Shown here piece by piece: positions 1-5,758 of a stretch of DNA of 9,799 bases. A model generated the notes under the pieces. That model searched no databases. It was not told where the DNA came from and saw nothing but the letters and a program-made list of their open reading frames with translations. How positions within the stretch are numbered: the first letter of the stretch is position 1; the number at the start of each line of letters is the position of its first letter. The translations under genes and the position numbers were made by a program. Origin of the DNA: Cytophagales bacterium (GTDB lineage Bacteria > Bacteroidota > Bacteroidia > Cytophagales > Cyclobacteriaceae); assembly GCA_024643485.1 (NCBI GenBank), contig JAHEMU010000069.1:1-9799 (forward strand). Direction: 5' to 3'.

Positions 1-1
1 T

Positions 2-388
2 GGAACAAGTGAAATATATAGGGCAGTTGAAGCATGCGAGGAAATTGCTGACAGCTTGGTAATTAATCTTGAAAACGACTCTGGTGAATTTTGGATGCCT
101 CTTTTTGTGGTTTTAAAAAAAGGATTGAGCTTGGACCAACTCTTAATTTCCAAAATTAAGACAGAAATCCGAAACAGGTATTCGCCGAGACATATCCCCG
201 ACGCATTTATTGCGGTTCCTGAAATTCCCTATACCATCAGTGGGAAGAAAGTGGAGTTACCTGTTAAGAAAATATTATTAGGAAAAGAAACCTCTTCCAG
301 TTTGAATAAAGACGCATTAAAAAACCCAAACTCATTGGATTATTTCTTCCAATTTAAAACATCAGAAATTCCATGGAAAAAAAATTAA
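2..388 (+). CDS. aacS: Acetoacetyl-CoA synthetase (acetoacetate-CoA ligase), C-terminal part
   Basis: This is the 3' end of an adenylate-forming enzyme that activates acetoacetate to acetoacetyl-CoA with ATP and CoA in the cytoplasm, linking ketone bodies and polyhydroxyalkanoate breakdown to central metabolism. The frame is open from the left edge, so the start lies outside the window; about 128 residues are visible. The first residues read GTSEIYRAVE, the A8 hinge/C-terminal domain signature. Then come MPLFVVLKKG, SPRHIPDAFIAVPEIPYT and SGKKVELPVKKILLG, where the lysine-rich SGKK segment holds the likely catalytic lysine. The IYRAVE and KKVELPVK wording fits acetoacetyl-CoA synthetases better than acetyl-CoA synthetases, which end in SGKIMRR-type motifs. 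The stop (TAA, 386-388) lies 16 bp inside the next gene, suggesting co-transcription and possible translational coupling. A related acyl-CoA synthetase remains possible because the N-terminal two thirds cannot be seen. Confidence 0.9.
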   Translation, partial: GTSEIYRAVEACEEIADSLVINLENDSGEFWMPLFVVLKKGLSLDQLLISKIKTEIRNRYSPRHIPDAFIAVPEIPYTISGKKVELPVKKILLGKETSSSLNKDALKNPNSLDYFFQFKTSEIPWKKN

Positions 389-774
389 TTGTAGTAGGTA
401 GTATTATTTGTGCATTAGCTGTTGCCCTAGGTGCATTTGGCGCCCACGCTTTTAAGGACTTTCTAATAGAAAATGGGCGATTGGGAACCTTTGAAACTGG
501 AGTTCAATATCAATTTTACCATGGAATAGGAGCAATTGTAGCGGGCATATTGAATTATATGAAACCTCATCGATTGATTGTCAGAGGAGGGTGGTTCTTT
601 GTATTTGGAATTTTATTTTTTTCAGGATCATTGTATCTTCTATCCTATACTTCGATTGGTGCTTTTGGGGCCGTCGCTCCTATTGGTGGCACCTTATTTA
701 TTATTGGTTGGGTGTTGGTTGCTGTGGGGGTTCGTAGAGACGTCCGTAGAGACGTCCGTAGAGACGTCCTATAG
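373..774 (+). CDS. DUF423 family small membrane protein (YgdD-like)
   Basis: This 133-residue inner-membrane protein belongs to DUF423, whose biochemical role is unknown. It has four hydrophobic segments, at about residues 4-24, 45-63, 72-93 and 97-120. Family hallmarks are an N-terminal GAFGAHAFKD segment, YQFYHGIGAI, the FSGSLYLLSYTSIGAFGA stretch and APIGGTLFIIGW near the last helix. The ATG at 373 overlaps the end of aacS by 16 bp and fits the usual family N-terminus. The family core ends at about residue 120 (GWVLVAVGV). The rest, three RRDV units plus a leucine, is encoded by the palindromic repeat at 729-802, and the stop TAG (772-774) is half of the CTATAG apex. The gene therefore converges on and overlaps the dnaE-type gene by 6 bp. 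The basic/acidic tail follows the last helix and its native counterpart has probably been replaced. Family assignment is firm; function is unknown. Confidence 0.9.
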   Translation: MEKKLIVVGSIICALAVALGAFGAHAFKDFLIENGRLGTFETGVQYQFYHGIGAIVAGILNYMKPHRLIVRGGWFFVFGILFFSGSLYLLSYTSIGAFGAVAPIGGTLFIIGWVLVAVGVRRDVRRDVRRDVL

Positions 775-802
775 GACGTCTCTACGGACGTCTCTACGAA
801 CC
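729..802. repeat. Palindromic 12-bp-unit hairpin element at convergent gene ends
   Basis: The left arm has three tandem copies of cgtagagacgtc (733-744, 745-756, 757-768). The centre is the self-palindrome ctatag (769-774). The right arm has two copies of the reverse complement gacgtctctacg (775-786, 787-798). The outer flanks ggtt (729-732) and aacc (799-802) are also complementary. The core 745-798 is therefore a perfect 54-bp palindrome able to form a 27-bp stem or cruciform, with one extra unit on the left. The central hexamer supplies the TAG stop of the DUF423 gene on + and of the dnaE-type gene on -. It may also act as a bidirectional terminator or 3' mRNA-stabilising hairpin, but no T-run follows either arm, so that role is inference. 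I recall GTAGAGACG-type hairpins as dispersed elements in Bacteroidota and cyanobacterial genomes but cannot verify copy number here. Confidence 0.93.
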
Positions 803-3747
803 ATCGGCATTTTTTCCATATACCCCACCTCAACAGAAGGAACACCAAAATCCTCGACCACCTTGCCTTTAATTTGGTAAAAACCTCGTCCGCGAAAGGG
901 ATGTTTTTTGGAGGTTTGGGGGAAATGAACCGTATCAAACACTTCGCCCTTCCGGTCGTAAAATGTTCCAAAATACATCAATTCCCGATTTTTGGTCGAG
1001 GTGTACTTGATGGTAATGAGGTAACCATAAATGACTACTCTTTTCCCCAACCGGTTCATCAGATCGGAAGCGACCGCATCTCCCCTATCCTCTCCCTCCA
1101 GCAAATCAAAGGGATCACATAAGGGGAATCCGATGAGTTCCAATTCGTCAAAAGCATCCTCAAACTGCTCCCGAAGCAATACTGGCAAAGGAATATTCGA
1201 CGGCTCTGCGTTGAATAAATCGTGAGAGTAGGTGGCCGATTTCTTTTCTCCAAAGTACAGCATAGCTTCCCACATCAACTGTTGCTTCGACTTCCCCGTA
1301 AAGCGAAAAGCTCCCATCCGTATTAAAATTCGCAAAGGCTCCAGATGAACGGGTATCCGCCGCACAAAATCATCCAAACTTTTAAATGAGCCATGATTTT
1401 CCCGTTCTGACGGAATAATGTTTGCCAATTTTTGTGGCAGACTTTTAATGTGAATAAAGCCGATATAAATATCCGTCCCCCTTATATGTGTTAAATTTTC
1501 ACTGACATTCACACATGGCGCCTGAATAGTTGCTCCTGCCATCCTCGCTTCGTGAAAATAGAATTCGGTGTGGTAAAATCCGCCAAAATTATTAATTACT
1601 GCCACCATGAACTCCAGCGGGTAATGCGCCTTTAAAAACAGGCTCTGATAACTCTCTACAGCATAACTCGCCGAATGCCCTTTCGAGAAGGAATAGCCGG
1701 AAAAGCTTTCAATCTCATACCAAACCCTAGCGGAAATTTCTTCAGGATATCCTTTTTTTCTGCAATTTTCAAAAAACCGCTCTTCTACCCGCTGAAATTC
1801 GGCCCGGGAACGAAATTTACCCGACATTCCCCTTCTTAAAATATCCGCCTCCGATAAGGTGAGTCCGGCGAAGTGATGAGCCACCTTGATCACATCCTCC
1901 TGATATACCATTACCCCGTAAGTTTCCTTCATTAACTCGTCCATGACTGGGTGGATCACCTCGTACGATTGTTGATTCTTCACCCTGTGGTGGCGTTCGA
2001 TGTAGGTGCGCATCATTCCGGAACGAGCCACTCCAGGACGGATAATGGAACTGGCAGCCACCAAAGTAATGTAGTCGTTACACTCGAGTTTGCCTAATAA
2101 GCTGCGCATGGCAGGGGATTCCACATAGAAACACCCCATGGTTTTTCCTTTCATCAACAGCTCTTTAATCGCAGGGTCCTTTTTAAAATCCCGAAAGCGA
2201 TTCGAATCTTCCTCGACCCCTCTATTTCTACGTACAATCTGAACGGCTTCCTGAATATGCCCCAACCCCCGCTGACTTAGCACATCAAACTTATAGATTC
2301 CCATATCTTCAGCGTTGTGCATCTCAAAGTGAACCACCGGATAACCCTTTGGGGGTAAATCAGTCGCAGAATAGGCATAAATAGGCTCCTCTGTAATCAA
2401 TATTCCACCAGCATGAATAGATAAATTGGCCGGCATGGAATGAATTTTCTCTGCATACTTGAAAATCAACCGGGTGATATGGTCTTTATTTTTAAGCTGT
2501 TGAGGGTAACTTACCAACGCATCAATTTCACTTTTTGGCAAACCAAATACCTTTCCCAACTCACGAATAACGGACCGATTTTGATAGGTAGTATGTGTTC
2601 CCAGCAAAGCGGTATGTCGGGTACCAAATCGCTCGAAAATAAAGCGGGTAATATCATCGCGGTCTTTCCAGGAAAAGTCCATATCAAAGTCAGGTGGTGA
2701 GGTGCGATCTGGGTTAAGGAACCGTTCAAAATACAGATCAAGTTCCATCGGATCTACGTTGGTAATTTCCAGACAATAAGCAATCATACTATTGGCTCCA
2801 CTCCCTCTACCTACGTATGGATAATTCTTTGATTTGGCATATTGTATAATTTCATTGGCGATGAGATAATAGGAAACGAATTTCCGTCCGAAAATAATAT
2901 TCAATTCGCGTTCAAACCGTTCGAGCATTACCTCATCATCGGGGTTATACCTCCTACAAAATCCTTCCCACGCCTTGGTTCTTAGCAATGCGAGGTCGGC
3001 ACCCAAGCTACCCGTGAAGGTGCGCCTATTTTTATCTGTCCCCAAGGTAAACTGAATGGAACATTCATCAACTAATTGTTCTGCATGCGCTACCAACTCG
3101 GGGAAATCCTTGAATTTATCCTTTAATTCCGCCAAGGGAAGCATTTCCTCGGAAATGTCTGCTTGTTCATGAGGAGGAAGTTTGCTTAACAACGTGTTTA
3201 GCGCCACCGCTCTCAACAATCGATGGATGTTATGCCCTGTCTTACCCTTAAATGTTACCGGATGCCAAGCCACCAATTTACTCATCCCACCTGCTGTTGG
3301 CAGTACCTTTAAAAAATTCAATTCTGTGTGCCGAACTCCCAGAAATTCAAACGGTCTTAGTTCTAATGGATCTCGGTTTCTCCAATATTGCCACGGATAA
3401 ATCACCATCGCATTAGCAAAATCCGGCGCCCTTCCAGACAGGGGAATATCTTCATTATTATGATACGATAAAAAAGCATTTAACTCTTCAAATCCCGCAT
3501 TATTCTTAGCTATAGCGACATATAATAATTTATTGTCTTTACGGAATTCTATACCTAAGGCAACTACCAACTTATACTCCGCACTGCGCTCCTTAATCAT
3601 CCGCATCAATTCAATATAGCCGGAAGTATTATTGATATCAGTAAGAATCAGCTTTCTAACCCCACACCTTTTAGCCTCCTCGAAGAGATTCTCAATCGAA
3701 AGAGTCCCGTATTTAAAGCTAAACCAACTGTGACAATTGAAGTACAT
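769..3747 (-). CDS. dnaE: Short DnaE-type DNA polymerase III alpha subunit, probably error-prone/translesion
   Basis: This is a 992-residue C-family DNA polymerase. In order it shows an N-terminal PHP domain (about 1-200), the palm/fingers (about 260-720), a tandem HhH-like region (about 770-830) and a C-terminal OB-fold (about 900-985). Visible motifs are YVGRGSGANS (311-320), FERFLNP then PDFDMDF with catalytic D355 and D357, KFDVL with D488, YGVMVYQEDV (610-619), LRRGMSGK (637-644) and YSFSKGHSASYA (685-696). The PHP domain starts FNCHSWFS and has TDIN where active enzymes carry an HxH pair and TDH, so exonuclease metal binding is probably lost. Replicative DnaE in this phylum is longer, and the gene sits 222 bp downstream of dinB on the same strand, both fitting a secondary mutagenesis polymerase rather than the replicase. 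ATG at 3747 leads directly into PHP motif I. The last nine residues (RRDVRRDVL) come from the palindromic element, so the native C-terminus after MEKMPM seems replaced. Family is certain; the translesion role is inferred. Confidence 0.93.
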   Translation of the reverse strand: MYFNCHSWFSFKYGTLSIENLFEEAKRCGVRKLILTDINNTSGYIELMRMIKERSAEYKLVVALGIEFRKDNKLLYVAIAKNNAGFEELNAFLSYHNNEDIPLSGRAPDFANAMVIYPWQYWRNRDPLELRPFEFLGVRHTELNFLKVLPTAGGMSKLVAWHPVTFKGKTGHNIHRLLRAVALNTLLSKLPPHEQADISEEMLPLAELKDKFKDFPELVAHAEQLVDECSIQFTLGTDKNRRTFTGSLGADLALLRTKAWEGFCRRYNPDDEVMLERFERELNIIFGRKFVSYYLIANEIIQYAKSKNYPYVGRGSGANSMIAYCLEITNVDPMELDLYFERFLNPDRTSPPDFDMDFSWKDRDDITRFIFERFGTRHTALLGTHTTYQNRSVIRELGKVFGLPKSEIDALVSYPQQLKNKDHITRLIFKYAEKIHSMPANLSIHAGGILITEEPIYAYSATDLPPKGYPVVHFEMHNAEDMGIYKFDVLSQRGLGHIQEAVQIVRRNRGVEEDSNRFRDFKKDPAIKELLMKGKTMGCFYVESPAMRSLLGKLECNDYITLVAASSIIRPGVARSGMMRTYIERHHRVKNQQSYEVIHPVMDELMKETYGVMVYQEDVIKVAHHFAGLTLSEADILRRGMSGKFRSRAEFQRVEERFFENCRKKGYPEEISARVWYEIESFSGYSFSKGHSASYAVESYQSLFLKAHYPLEFMVAVINNFGGFYHTEFYFHEARMAGATIQAPCVNVSENLTHIRGTDIYIGFIHIKSLPQKLANIIPSERENHGSFKSLDDFVRRIPVHLEPLRILIRMGAFRFTGKSKQQLMWEAMLYFGEKKSATYSHDLFNAEPSNIPLPVLLREQFEDAFDELELIGFPLCDPFDLLEGEDRGDAVASDLMNRLGKRVVIYGYLITIKYTSTKNRELMYFGTFYDRKGEVFDTVHFPQTSKKHPFRGRGFYQIKGKVVEDFGVPSVEVGYMEKMPMVRRDVRRDVL

Positions 3748-3753
3748 TTTTTA

Positions 3754-3797
3754 GGTGATAGGTGAGATAGGTGATAGGGAACAGGGAACAGGGAAAG
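3754..3797. repeat. Heptanucleotide tandem repeats in the dnaE leader
   Basis: Seven-base units read, on the + strand, ggtgata (3754-3760), an expanded ggtgagata (3761-3769), ggtgata (3770-3776), gggaaca (3777-3783), gggaaca (3784-3790) and gggaaag (3791-3797). In the dnaE direction this gives a C/T-rich run of TTCCCTG and CTATCAC units ending only 6 nt before the ATG. The leader thus has a pyrimidine tract where a Shine-Dalgarno sequence would normally be. Such short-period arrays change length by slippage. Further into the same gap, GTAAATAAC occurs twice with an 18-bp period (3828-3836 and 3846-3854), of unknown meaning. No convincing promoter for dnaE alone is visible in the gap. Confidence 0.8.
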
Positions 3798-3948
3798 GGG
3801 GTATTAACCCCTCTGAATGGTAGATTTGTAAATAACCATTTTAAAGTAAATAACAAATCATACTGCCTTTTCAAGATTCTGGATTCCTTTGAGTTATTTG
3901 CCACTTGCAAACTCGGACTAACAGGTTACTAGTTCAGGGCTATAGATT

Positions 3949-3978
3949 TTAAACTTTAAACTCTAAACTCTAAACTTT
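3949..3978. repeat. TAAACT-type heptad repeat overlapping the dinB 3' end
   Basis: Four seven-base units lie in a row: ttaaact (3949-3955), ttaaact (3956-3962), ctaaact (3963-3969) and ctaaact (3970-3976), followed by a degenerate fifth beginning ttagatt. The dinB stop codon (TAG on the minus strand, 3970-3972) is inside the fourth unit, and the last residues of DinB (SKV) are encoded by the degenerate fifth and fourth units. The array has probably expanded into, or inserted at, the end of the gene. This family of simple repeats differs in sequence from the heptads at 3754-3797 but shares the 7-bp period. Confidence 0.82.
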
Positions 3979-5154
3979 AGATTCCATAGGTTCTGAGTTT
4001 AGAAAGTTTCTGTTTCCCAAACCAATGGCTCTTCCCAAAATGGAAGGCCCGTGTCTTGACCTTATTTTATCCATGGCTTGGTATAATCGTACCGTTTCTT
4101 CCGTATCTTCAAATAGATTAATTTGATAATTACCGTGTACCAATCCACTTAACCGAACTCCTACTAATCGCAGCAACATACGACGAGAATACAGTTTATT
4201 AAACAATTCTACCGCAGTGCTCAGCAGTACTTGATCGGAGGCCGTATAAGGGATACTCAATTGCCTCGTTTCCGTATCGAAGTTGGTATATCGGATTTTC
4301 ACGGTGATACACGAGGTTAATTTTTTACTCTTTCTAAGTTGAAAGGCCAATTTTTCTACCATAGAGATGATTACTGCATGTAACTTTTTCACATCGATGG
4401 TGTCAGAGGAAAAGGTAGATTCTGTAGAAATGGATTTTTGCTCATTATAAGCCACCACCGGGCTATCGTCGATGGCATTAGCCCGCTTCCACAACATCAG
4501 TCCATTCTTCCCAAAAGCACTTTGTAGATATCGTACAGGCATTTCTCGCAGTGTATCCACCCTTCTTACCCCCATATCAAACAGAAAACGAGCAGTTTTT
4601 TTACCAATCATAGGGATTTTATCAATCGATAAAGGGCCTAGAAAATCACGTTCCGTTCCTTGTAAAATATGCTGTTCGGCGTTTGGCTTAAACTCATTGG
4701 TTGCGACCTTCGACACCAACTTATTAACTGAAAGTCCCATGGAAATAGGTAATCCACTTTCCTTAATGATTTTTTTTCGCAATTCTTTACCCCACTGAAA
4801 CGTATGAAAAAAACGATCCATCCCACTTACATCGAGGTAAAATTCATCGATGGATGCCTTTTCATATACAGGAGCAGACTCAGCAATCATTTCAGTAATC
4901 ATACGTGAATGCTGGCTATAAGCCTCCATATCCCCAGAAATAACGACTGCATCCGGACACAACTGCTTCGCCAGATACATCGGCATAGCGGAATGAACTC
5001 CAAAGCGACGGGTCTCATAACTACAAGCAGCCACAACCCCTCTGCTATTGCTCCCTCCTACTATTAAAGGCACCTTACTTAATCTACTGTCCCTTTTTCT
5101 CTCCACGGAAACAAAAAAGGAATCTAGGTCCATGTGTATAATCGCTCGATTCAT
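3970..5154 (-). CDS. dinB: DNA polymerase IV, Y-family translesion polymerase
   Basis: This 394-residue enzyme copies past DNA lesions with low fidelity. The N-terminal catalytic motif is HMDLDSFFVSVE (7-18, metal ligand D9). GVVAACSYETRRFGVHSAMP (39-58) is the fingers nucleotide-binding segment, and SIDEFYLDVS (101-110) carries catalytic D103 and E104. LPISMGLSVNKLVSKVATN (135-153) is the palm end, and the thumb helix-hairpin-helix is around IPMIGKKTARFLFDMGV (180-196). The little-finger domain follows (about 240-340). QINLF at 344-348 matches the beta-clamp-binding consensus, so the protein should be recruited to the sliding clamp. Length is somewhat above E. coli Pol IV because of about 45 residues after the clamp motif. 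The ATG at 5154 is the only sensible start, just ahead of the catalytic motif, with no Shine-Dalgarno. It is first in a probable unit with the dnaE-type gene and has operator-like palindromes directly upstream. UmuC is less likely given overall layout. The C-terminal SKV and stop lie in a heptad repeat. Confidence 0.94.
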   Translation of the reverse strand: MNRAIIHMDLDSFFVSVERKRDSRLSKVPLIVGGSNSRGVVAACSYETRRFGVHSAMPMYLAKQLCPDAVVISGDMEAYSQHSRMITEMIAESAPVYEKASIDEFYLDVSGMDRFFHTFQWGKELRKKIIKESGLPISMGLSVNKLVSKVATNEFKPNAEQHILQGTERDFLGPLSIDKIPMIGKKTARFLFDMGVRRVDTLREMPVRYLQSAFGKNGLMLWKRANAIDDSPVVAYNEQKSISTESTFSSDTIDVKKLHAVIISMVEKLAFQLRKSKKLTSCITVKIRYTNFDTETRQLSIPYTASDQVLLSTAVELFNKLYSRRMLLRLVGVRLSGLVHGNYQINLFEDTEETVRLYQAMDKIRSRHGPSILGRAIGLGNRNFLNSEPMESKV

Positions 5155-5213
5155 TTTACTAATTATATTAGCAAATCTAAATTATATTTAAACTATTTAC
5201 TAATTATATTAGT
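5155..5213 (-). promoter_or_regulatory. Twin palindromic operator-like sites before dinB
   Basis: The 17-mer tttactaattatattag occurs twice, at 5155-5171 and 5196-5212, exactly 41 bp apart, close to four helical turns. Each copy contains an interrupted palindrome, ctaat-tat-attag. The distal copy extends to six-base arms actaat/attagt (5199-5213). The proximal copy abuts the dinB ATG and would cover the predicted transcription start; the distal copy would cover the upstream promoter region. This layout is typical of two sites for a dimeric repressor that can bind cooperatively. A damage-responsive repressor is a reasonable guess because the target is a translesion polymerase, but no regulator gene is in the window and the site matches no classical SOS box I know. 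The repeat is seen; the function is inferred. Confidence 0.6.
5172..5179 (-). promoter_or_regulatory. Possible Bacteroidota -7 element of dinB
   Basis: The minus strand reads TAGATTTG here, matching the TAnnTTTG -7 consensus of the Bacteroidota primary sigma factor. Transcription would start a few bases downstream, inside the proximal palindrome, giving a leader of only about 10-15 nt before the dinB ATG. No clear TTG-type -33 element is seen at the usual distance; that position is taken by the distal palindrome. In so AT-rich a stretch the match could be chance, although its position between the two operator-like sites supports it. Confidence 0.45.
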
Positions 5214-5289
5214 ATTTTATTTATTAAACTATTAGAAAATACAAATGGAATTCTAGGAGAACCGATCATAATCTCTGATATAAGAGAAA

Positions 5290-5307
5290 GAGGAAGAGGA
5301 AGAGGAA
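5290..5307. repeat. (gaggaa)3 hexanucleotide microsatellite
   Basis: Three exact gaggaa units lie head to tail, preceded by a degenerate agagaa and followed by gaa. This makes a purine-only tract of about 28 bases on the + strand. It lies about 135 bp upstream of the dinB start, beyond the palindromic operators. Likely a slippage-prone simple repeat; no function can be read from it. Confidence 0.75.
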
Positions 5308-5500
5308 GAATGGCAAATAGCTATTTCAGGTAGGTAAAAGGCATATCAGATAGTCAGTGATCGAACTTTAAAAAATTCTCCATATTTTGCTAGGTTTTGT
5401 GAATGAAAAGTGGTTTAAGGAATGTCCTAACCCCTGCCCTACATAGCAAAAAACACACTTTTCACCACTTTACCAACTATTAAACGTTTATTTAAAAACT

Positions 5501-5557
5501 TACCTATTTTTTAGATTTTAAGTATTTAAAAACGGATAAAAACTTTGAAAATAGGTA
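5501..5557. repeat. Inverted repeat with 10-bp arms
   Basis: The arms tacctatttt (5501-5510) and aaaataggta (5548-5557) are exact reverse complements separated by 37 bases. As RNA this could be a long-loop hairpin. It is not followed by a T-run, so a terminator call is not justified. It could also be a pair of binding half-sites upstream of the chemoreceptor gene. Confidence 0.5.
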
Positions 5558-5758
5558 AATTGAATTGGGGCGGGGGTGGTGCGCCCTGGGTTGGTAGTAC
5601 TAAATATTCCGTTTTCTATTCATCGCTGAGGTTTTACCCATGAAAGAGATTGACCATGAAAGAAATACCAACATTAGAGCCGCCAAAAAAAGATGATAAA
5701 AACCCCCTTATACCTTAAATATTTCATTTAATTTACATATCATTAAAAAAAACCCACA

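Larger units (their letters stand above)
5214..5758. other. Gene-poor intergenic region between dinB and the chemoreceptor gene
   Basis: No ORF with coding character is visible in these 545 bp; the longest starts (5640, 5656) give about 18-20 codons. The region holds a (gaggaa)3 tract, inverted repeats tacctatttt/aaaataggta (5501-5510 and 5548-5557), the perfect 10-bp palindrome taaacgttta (5481-5490), and a second set of interleaved inverted repeats around 5386-5471. It also contains a G-rich island (about 5567-5594) in otherwise AT-rich DNA, and a 10-base duplication ccatgaaaga with a 16-bp period (5638-5647 and 5654-5663). It must contain the promoter of the chemoreceptor gene, but I could not identify a convincing -33/-7 pair. 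A small RNA or a decayed gene cannot be excluded. Confidence 0.55.

Noticed and set aside
733..798. CRISPR-like tandem repeats
   Set aside because: The 12-bp units are contiguous with no spacers and form a palindrome; no cas genes are near.
729..802. Insertion sequence or full mobile element
   Set aside because: There is no transposase and no obvious target-site duplication; it is only a repeat/hairpin element, possibly mobilised in trans.
578..971. Overlapping ORFs on both strands reading through the palindrome (VETS/RTSL repeats)
   Set aside because: They exist only because the 12-bp unit has a second stop-free phase; flanking sequence matches DUF423 and the DnaE OB-fold in other frames.
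3798..3811. ggggt-atta-acccc inverted repeat as an operator or terminator in the dnaE leader
   Set aside because: Only five-base arms within a repeat-rich region; no second copy and no T-run.
3719..3910. 63-codon minus-strand ORF overlapping the dnaE start
   Set aside because: It overlaps the dnaE start region in another frame, crosses the heptad repeats and has no family resemblance.
5567..5594. G-quadruplex
   Set aside because: Only three G-runs of three or more occur, with one long interval; a six-base GC stem with a wobble is equally possible and weak.
5640..5718. Two short ORFs starting at duplicated ccatgaaaga (18 and 20 codons)
   Set aside because: Too short, no homology recognised, and the duplication itself explains the two starts.
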